Shown here: positions 8,993 to 17,517 of the stretch, in pieces | Layout: every line of letters begins with the position of its first letter | Numbering within the stretch: position 1 is the stretch's first letter | Source: Piscinibacter sp. XHJ-5 | Lineage (GTDB): Bacteria; Pseudomonadota; Gammaproteobacteria; Burkholderiales; Burkholderiaceae_C | NCBI RefSeq assembly: GCF_029855045.1 | Contig: NZ_CP123228.1 | Span: 4,340,001-4,404,000, forward strand | Reading direction: 5' to 3' | Length of the DNA: 64,000 bases | Position numbers and translations under genes: made by a program | The notes under the pieces: generated by a model | What the model saw: the letters and a program-made list of their open reading frames with translations, nothing else | Database searches by the model: none | Told to the model about the DNA's origin: nothing

Positions 8993-10000
8993 ATGTCCCA
9001 CGTTTCCACTTCGAACAGCAGCAGCGCCCTCGCCCAGGTGGCCTGTCCCGACAACGGCCACCTGCTGCATCCGGCAGGCAGCGACGTGCGCGTGTCGCGC
9101 GCGGACGGCCTGCACGGCCTGCTCGGAATGTTCCAGGTCGAGGCCGACGGACAGACGCGCTACATGACGCAGGCCGAGCTGGAGGTCTTCCAGCGCGAGC
9201 AGTGCGCCGCGGGCGGCGGCGACGCCCGCGTCGTGCGCTCGGACAACCATCGTGAGCTGCTGCGCCAGTCGGTCGAGGATGTGCTCGGCAAGTGCGTGAC
9301 CGAGGACACCCTGGCCCGCACTGCGCGCAGGCTCGAGCAGCCCGGCGGTGTCGACTGGCTGCTGACCAGCCCCGATGCGAGGCTGAAGCAGGACTTCCAG
9401 GCGCGAGTGGATGCCTTCGGCCGGACCACGGTCAAGCTGGAAGGCTTCAGTGCACCCGGCTGGGAGGAGGCCGGCGGCAATCCGGCTGCCTGCTTCAAGC
9501 TCGCCTGCAAGGGCGCGCAGTCCACCGCGAGCGCAGGCGATACGGCCACCGGGGGCGGGGGCGTGGTGCTCTACGAGAAGACGGCGCGGCGCATCCAGAC
9601 CGACAGCGATGCGAGCCGGGTCGCCCTGGACCAGATCAAGGCGCACATCGATTCGGGGCGCGCCGTGGTCGCGGGCGTGAACGAGCCGTCGACCGCTTCG
9701 GTCGTCGACGCCAAGAAGCAGCCCGTCACGGACCACTTCGTCGCCATCCATGGCTACGAGATGGATGCGCAAGGCAAGGTGACCGCCCTGCTCGCGAAGG
9801 ACAACGCGGTCGCGGGCACTGCCGAAGTGCGCTTCGAGGTCGGCGCCGACGGCTCGATCACCAAGCCGGCCGAGCCCAAGCGCAAGGAGGAATACCTGCG
9901 CCAGGAGTACCAGATGTCCGAGGTGCGCTTCCACACTTCGCTGCCCTACGCCGGCAGCATCGAGCCGCTCAACGATGCGGGCAAGCGGATGGTCTGGTAG
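8993..10000 (+). CDS. Hypothetical protein with possible papain-like cysteine-peptidase fold
   Basis: The product has 335 residues, with no signal peptide and no membrane segment. The C-terminal half suggests a papain-like arrangement. A Cys lies in NPAACFKLACKGA (Cys167), a long variable insert follows, then GRAVVAGVNEP. VTDHFVAIHGYEMDAQGK gives a candidate His248, and LLAKDNAV a candidate Asp270 or Asn271. TDHFVAI is the type of motif seen in papain-fold toxins of polymorphic and type VI secretion systems. The N-terminal 150 residues are not recognised. No immunity or secretion gene is evident next to it; the next gene is a rhomboid protease. The catalytic assignment is inference. Confidence 0.5.
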   Translation: MSHVSTSNSSSALAQVACPDNGHLLHPAGSDVRVSRADGLHGLLGMFQVEADGQTRYMTQAELEVFQREQCAAGGGDARVVRSDNHRELLRQSVEDVLGKCVTEDTLARTARRLEQPGGVDWLLTSPDARLKQDFQARVDAFGRTTVKLEGFSAPGWEEAGGNPAACFKLACKGAQSTASAGDTATGGGGVVLYEKTARRIQTDSDASRVALDQIKAHIDSGRAVVAGVNEPSTASVVDAKKQPVTDHFVAIHGYEMDAQGKVTALLAKDNAVAGTAEVRFEVGADGSITKPAEPKRKEEYLRQEYQMSEVRFHTSLPYAGSIEPLNDAGKRMVW

Positions 10001-10077
10001 GCCGTGCAGGTGTTCGTCGCCGTGCTGCGTTCTCCGCCGAAAGGGCAGGCCATGGGGCGCCCCGTTAGAGTCGGCCC

Positions 10078-10701
10078 ATGGACTTCCTCACCCGCCTCAC
10101 CTCCGGCGCCCCGGCCGCGACACTGCTGCTCGCGACCTTGCTCGTCATCGGTCTCATCGGGCTCTATGCCGCGCCCGCACTGATCGAGCGCAACCTGCTG
10201 CGCCCGCACGGCCTGGCGCAGCGGGCGGAGTACGCCACGCTGGTGACCAGCGGGTTCGTCCATGCGGACCTCGCTCACCTGGTGTTCAACTGCTTCACCT
10301 TCTGGGCCTTCGGCTTCGGGCTGGAGCGCACCATCGGCACCCCGCGCTTCGTGGTGCTGTACGTGTCGGGACTGCTCGCCAGCAGCGTCGCCACCTGGCT
10401 GGTCCATCGCAGGGAGCCGCAGTACGCGAGCCTCGGCGCCTCGGGTGCCATCCTCGCGGTGCTGTTCGCCTCCATCGTCGTGTTTCCGACTTCCTCGATC
10501 TTCATCCTGCCCATTCCCGTGCCCATCCCGGCGCCGCTGTTCGCGCTGGGCTACCTCGCGTTCAGCGTGTTCGCGGGTCGCACGCGTCTCGGACGCGTCA
10601 ATCACGATGCGCACGTCGCCGGGGCGGTCGCCGGGCTGGCCTTCATGGCCGTCACCGCACCCGGCTCGGTGCAGCGCGCGCTGGACGTGCTCATCGGCTG
10701 A
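10078..10701 (+). CDS. Rhomboid family intramembrane serine protease
   Basis: The product has 207 residues and about six transmembrane helices. The catalytic serine sits in SLGASGAIL (Ser122) and the paired histidine is His179 in NHDAHVAGA. The conserved [10 protein letters not shown] segment of the second helix carries the His and Asn that stabilise the oxyanion. This is the compact bacterial GlpG-like core without a cytoplasmic domain. Rhomboids cleave helices inside the membrane; the substrate is unknown. No clear ribosome site precedes the ATG. Confidence 0.93.
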   Translation: MDFLTRLTSGAPAATLLLATLLVIGLIGLYAAPALIERNLLRPHGLAQRAEYATLVTSGFVHADLAHLVFNCFTFWAFGFGLERTIGTPRFVVLYVSGLLASSVATWLVHRREPQYASLGASGAILAVLFASIVVFPTSSIFILPIPVPIPAPLFALGYLAFSVFAGRTRLGRVNHDAHVAGAVAGLAFMAVTAPGSVQRALDVLIG

Positions 10702-10766
10702 CCGAGCCGAATCGGCCGGCGGACGCTATGCTCCGCCCGGTGTGATGTCGCCGTGGAGGGGACGGG

Positions 10767-12029
10767 ATGTGGGGGTCGTTTTGGGGCGGCATGCTGCTCG
10801 CGCTGGTGATCGTCCAGCTTCTGGTGATCTGGTCCATCCGCCGCCACCGCGATCCCACGCTGAAGATCGAGTGCGATTCGCCCATCGAGAAGCTGATGCC
10901 CAGCCTGTCGGGCCTGACGCTGGGCACCGCGGTGGGGGGCAACAGGGTCGAGGTGCACGAGAACGGCGCCTTCTTCGACGTGCTGATCGAGCGCATCCGC
11001 GCCGCGCGCCATTCGGTGCACTTCGAGACCTTCCTGTGGAAGGACGGGCAGCTCGGCCGGCGCGTGGCCGATGCGCTGATCGACCGCGCGCAGGCCGGCG
11101 TGCGCGTGCGCGTGATGCTGGACGCCCAGGGCTCCAAGGGCGCCGGCAAGGACGTCGTCGAGCGCATGCGCGCTGCGGGCTGCCGCGTGACCTTCTTCCA
11201 CAAGCGGGCGCTGCGCAACATCGGCGTTCTCAACGACCGCGACCATCGCAAGCTCGTCGTGCTCGACGGCCGCGAGGCGTTCACCGGCGGCCACTGCGTC
11301 GTCGACGAATGGCTCGGCAACGCCGAGGACCACCGGCACGTGGCCGATGTCAGCGTCGAGCTGCACGGGCCCATCGTCCACAGCCTGCAGGGCGCGTTCA
11401 GCGAGAACTGGGCCGGCGAGACCGGTGAGCTCTTCATCGGCGAGCATGTCTTTCCGACGCTCGAGCCCGCCGGCGACGTGCTCATCCACGCGGTGTACGC
11501 CAAGCCGGAGAACTCGGCGCCGGCAGTCAAGATCCTGCACCACACCGCCATCTGCCTGGCGCGCAAGCGCATCTGGATCCAGAACCCCTACTTCATCCCC
11601 GAGCCCGATGCCATCGATGCCTTCGGCGAAGCCGTCAAGCGCGGCGTGGACGTGCGCGTGCTCATGCCATCGACCAGCGGCTCCGACAACCCCATGGTGC
11701 AGCACGCCGGGCATCGCAATTTCGAGAAGCTGCTGAAGTGCGGGGTGCGGCTGTTCGAGTACCCGTACACGCTGCTGCACCAGAAGATCATGACCGTCGA
11801 CGGCGCCTGGTGTGCCCTCGGGTCAAGCAACTTCGACGACCGCAGCTTCGAGATCAACGACGAGATCTCCCTGTCCATCGCCGACGCGGCCCTGGCCGCG
11901 CGCCTGGACTCGATCTTCGAGCGGTATGTCCAGCGCGCGAAGGAGATCGACCTCGACAGCTGGACGCGCCGTGGCTGGTGGCACAAGGCCAAGGACAACG
12001 CCTTCTATCTGCTCAACGAGTTGCTCTAG
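10767..12029 (+). CDS. cls: Cardiolipin synthase (phospholipase D superfamily)
   Basis: The product has 420 residues. An N-terminal membrane helix (about residues 8-25) is followed by two PLD motifs, His160-Arg-Lys in RDHRKLVVLDG and His338-Gln-Lys in LLHQKIMTVDG, each followed by the expected Gly/Ser-rich turn (TGGH, LGSSNFDDRS). Such enzymes condense two phosphatidylglycerols, or phosphatidylglycerol with phosphatidylethanolamine, into cardiolipin. The single N-terminal helix fits the ClsB type better than the two-helix ClsA type. It follows the rhomboid gene by 65 bases on the same strand. Confidence 0.9.
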   Translation: MWGSFWGGMLLALVIVQLLVIWSIRRHRDPTLKIECDSPIEKLMPSLSGLTLGTAVGGNRVEVHENGAFFDVLIERIRAARHSVHFETFLWKDGQLGRRVADALIDRAQAGVRVRVMLDAQGSKGAGKDVVERMRAAGCRVTFFHKRALRNIGVLNDRDHRKLVVLDGREAFTGGHCVVDEWLGNAEDHRHVADVSVELHGPIVHSLQGAFSENWAGETGELFIGEHVFPTLEPAGDVLIHAVYAKPENSAPAVKILHHTAICLARKRIWIQNPYFIPEPDAIDAFGEAVKRGVDVRVLMPSTSGSDNPMVQHAGHRNFEKLLKCGVRLFEYPYTLLHQKIMTVDGAWCALGSSNFDDRSFEINDEISLSIADAALAARLDSIFERYVQRAKEIDLDSWTRRGWWHKAKDNAFYLLNELL

Positions 12030-12050
12030 TGTCGTGAGGACCTTGCGTCG

Positions 12051-12593
12051 TCAGCGAACCTCGATCTCCACCGGATTGCACGCCAGCGCCACCGGCACGT
12101 GCCTGTCGAGCGGCCGCGGCGACGCCAGCTCGCCGGCGCGCACCACATCGAGCACGCGGATGCGCGGCACCACGCGGTAGCGACCCGGCATCGAGAAGTC
12201 GAAAGGCTGCGCCAGGTCGACGCTGGCGCTGCGTGCACGCCGCGGCAGCAGGCGCAGGTACTCGTCGGCCGACGGGTCGCCGCGCTTGACCATGGGGCCG
12301 CGGTACGGCAGCGCGACACCGTCGCGCGTCACGTCCACGAAGGGAGCGAACCAGCCCTCGAACGGCGTGTTCCATTCGAGCAGCATCACCGGCGCCGCGC
12401 TCAGGTTGGTGAGGCTGAAGCGCAGCATCACCGGCTTGCCCGCAGCCGCCCGGGCGGGGGCCTTGAGCACGCAGCGCAGGTCGTCCTGCGCGCTGACCGT
12501 CACCGGGCACATCATGGCGGACAGGGCGAGCAGCGCGAGTGCCAGCCGACGCCTGCTGCGGCCGGCCGCGGCAGGCGTGGCCTCAGACCTCAC
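12051..12593 (-). CDS. Secreted protein equivalent to the N-terminal domain of the adjacent M35 protease
   Basis: The product has 180 residues from a GTG that overlaps the protease stop (GTGA). A signal peptide (LALALLALSAMMCPVTVSAQ) ends near residue 35. The mature part is a beta-sandwich-like domain. Segments such as LPYRGPMVKRGDPSADEYLR and FSMPGRYRV align by eye with VRYLGPVVKRAQPDASDHVK and LSQSGRYAI in the neighbouring protease. It has no HExxH motif. It may be a stand-alone copy of the protease pro- or accessory domain, so an inhibitor, chaperone or binding role is possible. This is inference. Confidence 0.75.
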   Translation of the reverse strand: MRSEATPAAAGRSRRRLALALLALSAMMCPVTVSAQDDLRCVLKAPARAAAGKPVMLRFSLTNLSAAPVMLLEWNTPFEGWFAPFVDVTRDGVALPYRGPMVKRGDPSADEYLRLLPRRARSASVDLAQPFDFSMPGRYRVVPRIRVLDVVRAGELASPRPLDRHVPVALACNPVEIEVR

Positions 12594-13624
12594 GGCAGCG
12601 GCGGCGTGTTCTCGGCGAAGTACTCATGGCTGTCCGCGTTGTCCAGCGCCTTGGCCGGGTCGGACACGGCGAGCGCCGCCGCCGCGGACTGGCCATACGC
12701 CCAGTCCTCGGTGCCGGCCACCACGTCGAAGTGCGACATCTCGTGGATCAGCGTGCCGCCCTTGGAATCGGTGCCGGTCATCGGCGCCGCCCAGAACGCC
12801 CCGCAAAGGTAGATCTTGTACGGCTCGGTCGGGTAGACATAGGCGTAGACATTGCGCTTCTTGCACTTGCAGTCGAGCGTGAGCGGCTTGTTGACGAAGG
12901 CGTCCGAGATGGCCGCGAAGTGCGCCTTGGCGGTGTTCCAGCCGTTCTGTGAGTAGGCGCCGAACCACTTCACGTAGCGCTGCGTGGCCGCGGGCGTGCG
13001 GCTGAGGTAGCTCGACGACGAGGTGGCGTAGTTGGTCGCCGCACCGACTGCCGTCTGCAGCGTGCTCTGCTGCGTGGCCGAGCAATTGCCGGTGTAGCCG
13101 ATGCTCGCAGCCGAGCCCACCGGCGCCGCCGGTGCGGTGGCCGCCTTGCCGCTGCGCCCTTCGAGCCACAGGTACAGCGGCGCCGAGCTCAGCGTGGCCG
13201 CGTTGCCGTGCTGGCCGCGGCCCAGGTACTGGATGGCGTAGCGGCCGCTTTGCGAGAGGTCGTAGGCGCTCGTCAGCTCCACCTGGTAGCTGAGCGTCGC
13301 GCCGGGCTCGAGCTTCACGTGATCGGAGGCGTCGGGCTGCGCGCGCTTGACCACCGGACCGAGGTAGCGCACCGGCTGATCGTCGCGGGTGATCCTGAAC
13401 AAGGCGCCTTCGAGCTCGTCGGAGGGCAGCTGCCACCTGACCAGCGTGACGGGGTGGCGCGCGGTGTTGGTCACCGTGACGGCCACGACCACGTCCACGT
13501 CGCCGCGCAACACGGGGGTCGGCGTCGACAGCTGCACATCGATTCCGTCGCGCTGCGCGGCTTGAAGGCCGGTGGCGGCACTGAGCGCGAGCACGGCGGT
13601 TGTCCATCGAACGAATCGGAACAT
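12590..13624 (-). CDS. Secreted M35-type (aspzincin, deuterolysin-like) metalloendopeptidase
   Basis: The product has 344 residues. The start at 13624 is preferred because AGGAG lies six bases before it; an in-frame ATG six bases upstream abuts the ribosome site. A signal peptide ends near residue 23 (GLQAA). Residues 25-150 form a beta-rich domain. The C-terminal catalytic part holds the zinc motif HEMSH (about 294-298) and the aspzincin motif GTEDWAYG, whose Asp is the third metal ligand, as in peptidyl-Lys metalloendopeptidases. Four Cys at 254-276 and near 183 may form disulfides. It should be exported and digest protein outside the cell. Confidence 0.9.
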   Translation of the reverse strand: MFRFVRWTTAVLALSAATGLQAAQRDGIDVQLSTPTPVLRGDVDVVVAVTVTNTARHPVTLVRWQLPSDELEGALFRITRDDQPVRYLGPVVKRAQPDASDHVKLEPGATLSYQVELTSAYDLSQSGRYAIQYLGRGQHGNAATLSSAPLYLWLEGRSGKAATAPAAPVGSAASIGYTGNCSATQQSTLQTAVGAATNYATSSSSYLSRTPAATQRYVKWFGAYSQNGWNTAKAHFAAISDAFVNKPLTLDCKCKKRNVYAYVYPTEPYKIYLCGAFWAAPMTGTDSKGGTLIHEMSHFDVVAGTEDWAYGQSAAAALAVSDPAKALDNADSHEYFAENTPPLP

Positions 13625-13937
13625 CGACATCTCCTGGCAATGCGTAGAGGTGGCCGGGCGGGAGGGACGTGCCCGGTCGGAGGGGTCAATCTAGACGGGG
13701 ATGGCGGCGTGCACAAGCGTGCAAATGCCGGGTCCTCGCGGGACGGCATGGCCCAAAAGAGTCGCCCGGCTGCGACGAAAGGCGGCACATCGCTGACGTG
13801 CATCGCAAGCCTTGTAAGTGCCGACGCAACAGATGTATGCGTGCACAAAAGCGGCGCGGCTGCAGCGGGGAGGCTGCCTATCATGCGCGGCGCTTTTCAC
13901 CCGGGCCGCACCCGTGGCCCATCAAACACCACCACGC
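13625..13937. promoter_or_regulatory. Divergent intergenic region between M35 protease and beta-helix protein
   Basis: This 313-base stretch lies between two divergent genes for exported proteins and must hold both promoters. No convincing gene is present. A 10-base direct repeat GCGTGCACAA occurs at 13707-13716 and 13839-13848, near each gene in turn, and each copy contains the palindrome GTGCAC. These could be operator half-sites, but no regulator is linked and no sigma-70 boxes are clear. Confidence 0.35.
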
Positions 13938-15815
13938 ATGCTGTACCACTTCCTGCTTCGCATTGCTCGTGCCGACCGCGGCCGGTTCCTCTCGTTTGCC
14001 GCGCTCGCCGCCTGCAGCGCGGCAGCCCTGGCCCAGTCGGCCACGGATGCCATCGCGGAAGATGCCGCCACCGCGGATGCCACCACCACGACGTGGACGA
14101 CGATCGCCGCGGAGAAGGAGTCGTTCAGCGTCAGCGGCACGCAGACCGTGCGCTATGGCGCCAACGCGTCATGGATCACGAAGTCGGTGACGGGCAGCGG
14201 ACAGTGCACCAACACCTTCTTCGGCGGCGACCCCGCCTACGGCATCCGCAAGCAATGCCAGGTGGCCGGCACGACGGAGACGACGCCACCTGCCGCCCAG
14301 GTCTGCACGCCGCCCGTCACCGCGGCCAGCACCTCGGGCGTGGCTCCCAGCGTGGGCACCGGCACCGCCGCAAGCTGCACCGAGTCCGCACTGCGCGCGG
14401 CCATCGCCTCGCACCCGGTGGTCACCTTCAACTGCGGCGCCACGGCCGCCACCATTCGCATCGCGAAGACCATCGAGTTGCCGACCGACCGCAACATCGT
14501 CATCGACGGCGGCAACAAGGTCACGCTCGACGGCGGCGCCACCACGCGAATCTTCAGCGCGGTGCGGGCGAACTACCGCACCAATGCCAACACCATCACG
14601 CTGCAGCACATCACGCTGGCCAACGGCAAGGCCACGGGCACCCAGTACGTCGCCCCCGATCCCAGCAACCCGAGCTGCGCGTACGGCTGGGCCGACGGCC
14701 AGGGCGGCGCCATCCTCGTGCGCGATGTGAAGCTGCGCGTGATCGACACCACGTTCCGCAGCAACGCGGCCGCCACGCCCGGCCCGGACGTGGGCGGCGG
14801 CGCCATCTACGCCATGGGTTCGCTCGACGTCACGGTGGTCGGTTCCACCTTCACCGGCAACAGCGGCTCCAATTCCGGCGCGGTCGGCCTGCTGCAGACC
14901 AACGGGCGCTTCTACAACAGCGTCTTCCAGAACAACGTCGCCAACGGGACCGGGCAGAACTTCAAGGGCGGCGCGGCCACCGGATGCCCCGGGGTGGGAC
15001 ACGTCGACCAGGGCGGCGCGGGCGGCAACGGCGGCGCGATCGGCATCGACGGCAAGGACGACACCGATGTCGTCGTCTGCGGATCGAGCTTCATCGGCAA
15101 CAAGGCCAACGAGCTGGCCGGCGCGCTGGGACGCACGTCCAACGTGACGGCCCGGCGGACCACCATCGACCGCTCGCTGTTCCAGGCCAACACCGCCAAG
15201 TCGGCCGGCGCGATCTTCGTGCTGAACTCGAAGCCGCTCGACATCCTGGCCACCACCTTCAGCAACAACGTCGCCAAGGGAGCCGGGGCCGCCCACCTCT
15301 ACGGCAGCAGGCTCAACGTCGTCAACACCACCTTTTCCGGCAACCAGGCCACGGCCGGCGTCGGCGGCGCGTTGATGCTGAGCGCCAGCGACGCCACGGG
15401 CGTCATCCGCAACGCCACCTTCACCGGCAACAAGTCGACCGCCGGCCTGGGCTACTTCGCCGCGGCCATCGCCGGCACGCTGAACTTCCCCGTCTACAAC
15501 ACGGTGTTCGCCAACAACCTGACCAACGACGGCGGCTCGCCCATGCAATGCTGGTTCACGCCGGGCACCGGCGCCAACGACATGCAGTGGCCCCGCAACC
15601 ACGTCGTCGGCACGGCGCCGGACACAGCCTGCATCGGCGGCATCGTGTTCGCCGATCCGCAACTGGGCGCCCTCGCCGCCAACGGAGGCCCCACGCCCAC
15701 GGCGCGGCCGTCGTCGACCAGCCCGCTGCGCGGGGCGGGGCGCAATTGCCCGGCCACGGATCAACGGGGCAACGCCCGCAATACCGCGCAGTGCACCATC
15801 GGCGCCGTGGAGTGA
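13938..15815 (+). CDS. Secreted right-handed beta-helix protein with choice-of-anchor Q C-terminus
   Basis: The product has 625 residues. The start MLYHFLLRIARADRG is chosen because it opens a signal peptide (FLSFAALAACSAAALAQS); the open frame upstream lacks one. Residues 50-110 form a small Cys-containing module (VRYGANASWITK, CTNTFFGGDPAYGIRKQCQ) met in other exported Burkholderiales proteins. From about 150 to 560, repeated turns such as STFTGNSGSNSGA, TFSNNVAKGAGA and TFSGNQATAGVGGAL indicate a pectate-lyase-like beta-helix. The end NCPATDQRGNAR...CTIGAVE fits the choice-of-anchor Q domain. It could be a polysaccharide-active enzyme or adhesin; no catalytic residues were identified. Confidence 0.85.
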   Translation: MLYHFLLRIARADRGRFLSFAALAACSAAALAQSATDAIAEDAATADATTTTWTTIAAEKESFSVSGTQTVRYGANASWITKSVTGSGQCTNTFFGGDPAYGIRKQCQVAGTTETTPPAAQVCTPPVTAASTSGVAPSVGTGTAASCTESALRAAIASHPVVTFNCGATAATIRIAKTIELPTDRNIVIDGGNKVTLDGGATTRIFSAVRANYRTNANTITLQHITLANGKATGTQYVAPDPSNPSCAYGWADGQGGAILVRDVKLRVIDTTFRSNAAATPGPDVGGGAIYAMGSLDVTVVGSTFTGNSGSNSGAVGLLQTNGRFYNSVFQNNVANGTGQNFKGGAATGCPGVGHVDQGGAGGNGGAIGIDGKDDTDVVVCGSSFIGNKANELAGALGRTSNVTARRTTIDRSLFQANTAKSAGAIFVLNSKPLDILATTFSNNVAKGAGAAHLYGSRLNVVNTTFSGNQATAGVGGALMLSASDATGVIRNATFTGNKSTAGLGYFAAAIAGTLNFPVYNTVFANNLTNDGGSPMQCWFTPGTGANDMQWPRNHVVGTAPDTACIGGIVFADPQLGALAANGGPTPTARPSSTSPLRGAGRNCPATDQRGNARNTAQCTIGAVE

Positions 15816-15863
15816 CGCGCGCCGCCGCTCACCGATTGCGCCATCGTCTGCGCCGCAGAAGCG

Positions 15864-15905
15864 CCTGACCCCCTCCCCGCTCTCGGGGAGAAGGCAGAGC
15901 GGCCG
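15864..15905. repeat. Degenerate copy of the dispersed GC-rich repeat
   Basis: The segment CCCCTCCCCGCTCTCGGGGA followed by gaaggcagagc resembles a decayed copy of the CCCTCTCCCGC palindrome seen at 8829-8850. It lies just downstream of the beta-helix gene, in the 274-base gap before the cupin gene. A hairpin of about five pairs (CCCCG...CGGGG) is possible. Confidence 0.45.
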
Positions 15906-16089
15906 GTGGCAATCGTGGCTGCAATTGCGCACGAGCGCCGGCCACGGCCATCGTTCGCCAAAGGCGAGACTCGAATTCCCGTCGGGCAGAAAGTTGCCGT
16001 GCTGGCACACTGATGCAGACGAGAATCGAGCCGGGCGCAACTGGAATGTGGCCTGGCCCACCCCGGAACACCAATTCAAGGGAGTGCGC

Positions 16090-16599
16090 GTGGCAAAGCC
16101 GATCATGAATCTCGACGAGGTCGAGTTCGAGGACGTGGAGGACAACGGCTACTACACGTCCAAGCGTGGTCGGATCAGCGACCGGATCGGTGCACGCAAG
16201 CTCGGCTACAACCTCACCGTGCTTCCGCCCGGCAAGGCGCAGTGCCCGTTCCACAGCCACCGCGGCGAGGAAGAGATGTTCTTCATCCTCGAAGGCGAAG
16301 GCGAGCTGCGCTTCGGTGACCAGCGCTACCCGATCCGCCAGCACGACGTGATTGCATGCCCCACCGGCGGGCCCGATGTCGCCCATCAGATCATCAACAC
16401 GGGCAGCGCGCCGATGCGGTATCTCGCCCTGTCCAACGTGGTCGACATCGAGATCTGCGAATACCCGGACTCCGGCAAGATCATGGCAGCGTCCGGGCAT
16501 CGCGGCGAGAAAGACCGCCTGTGGAAGATGTTTCGCGCGCAAGACACGGTGGAGTACTACGACGGCGAAAGCATCGAGCCGCCCGCGAGTGACGGCTGA
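16090..16599 (+). CDS. Cupin domain protein
   Basis: The product has 169 residues. The GTG at 16090 is chosen because AAGGGAG lies just upstream; an ATG at 16105 is an alternative. The first cupin motif is CPFHSHRGEEEMFFILEGEG, with two His and a Glu as metal ligands. The second is DVAHQIINTG with the last His. The C-terminal extension is rich in Asp and Glu (AQDTVEYYDGESIEPPASDG). Close relatives bind a divalent metal and may act as isomerases or as small-molecule or quorum-type sensors. The specific role here is unknown. Confidence 0.88.
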   Translation: MAKPIMNLDEVEFEDVEDNGYYTSKRGRISDRIGARKLGYNLTVLPPGKAQCPFHSHRGEEEMFFILEGEGELRFGDQRYPIRQHDVIACPTGGPDVAHQIINTGSAPMRYLALSNVVDIEICEYPDSGKIMAASGHRGEKDRLWKMFRAQDTVEYYDGESIEPPASDG

Positions 16600-16609
16600 T
16601 TCGGCCGCC

Positions 16610-17041
16610 ATGAATGCAGCTCTGGCAATCGCGGTTTGCGGCGTCTTTCTCGTGCTCGCGTTGTGGCATTTCCGCATGGCCGCCTCCGTTTCCGCCACCG
16701 GTGAGAGCGGGGCGGTCCCCTCCATCGATGGCAAGCCGCTGTTCGTTCCATCGAAGACAGCGACGGTCGGCGTCGGCGTGGCGCTCCTGTCTTTCGCCGT
16801 CCTGGTTGCCGCGACCGCCGGGCTGTTGCCGCTCGCCGTGCCGAGGGCCCTGCTCGTCTGGCTTTCCTACGGGCTCGCGCTCGGGTTGCTGATGCGTGCA
16901 ATCGGCGAGTTCAAGTATGTCGGGCTCTTCAAACGAGTCCGAGGCAGTCGATTCGCCAGGCTCGACACGCTGCTCTACTCCCCGCTGTGTCTGCTCCTTG
17001 CCATTGGCGTTGCGCTTGTCGCCCTGCGCAGCGCGGCCTGA
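16610..17041 (+). CDS. DUF3995 family membrane protein
   Basis: The product has 143 residues and four predicted transmembrane helices (about 4-25, 50-72, 78-98 and 122-140). The motif RAIGEFKYVGLFKRVRGSRF followed by ARLDTLLYSPLCLLL is the hallmark of DUF3995. No function is established for the family. It starts ten bases after the cupin gene and is probably co-transcribed with it. Confidence 0.88.
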   Translation: MNAALAIAVCGVFLVLALWHFRMAASVSATGESGAVPSIDGKPLFVPSKTATVGVGVALLSFAVLVAATAGLLPLAVPRALLVWLSYGLALGLLMRAIGEFKYVGLFKRVRGSRFARLDTLLYSPLCLLLAIGVALVALRSAA

Positions 17042-17100
17042 TTCTTTCCCGCGAGCGCTTCGAGTATGCTCGGCGCGTCATTGACCACTCCCACCTTTTC

Positions 17101-17388
17101 ATGAAACTTTTGCCCGCTTCCGCCATTTCGCTGTTCGCTTTGATGCTGGCCGCATGTGCTGCGCAGCCCACGAATTCCGGGACGGAATCGACGACGACTC
17201 AGGCAAATGCCACGTCCGCCGGAAACGATGGCGACACGGTGTGCTCCAGGGAATACCCCACCGGATCCAACATCCCGATCGTGAAGTGCCGGACCCGGGC
17301 GCAAGCCGATGCGGAAAAGACGGCCGCGAACGAGAGTCTTCGTCGCGTGCAAAGCGGCGGACCCAACGCCAAGATTGGCGCCAACTAG
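17101..17388 (+). CDS. Small hypothetical lipoprotein
   Basis: The product has 95 residues. MKLLPASAISLFALMLAACA is a lipoprotein signal with lipid Cys19. The mature part starts with a Ser/Thr/Asn-rich linker to about residue 45. It then contains VCSREYPTGSNIPIVKCRTR, with two cysteines likely to form a disulfide, and an Ala/Glu-rich helix ending NESLRRVQSG. The Cys-flanked stretch recurs in short uncharacterised Gram-negative lipoproteins as far as I recall. No partner is evident. Confidence 0.8.
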   Translation: MKLLPASAISLFALMLAACAAQPTNSGTESTTTQANATSAGNDGDTVCSREYPTGSNIPIVKCRTRAQADAEKTAANESLRRVQSGGPNAKIGAN

Positions 17389-17517
17389 GCACTGCTGGTC
17401 ATTTCCGGACCAAGCTGACATTCGTCCAGCGATGCATCTCGGATTGCCCCCACAATTCAGAACGCCCCAGGCCGAGGAAACGCCTTACCCTTCGCAATTC
17501 GACCAAGGAAACGTGAA

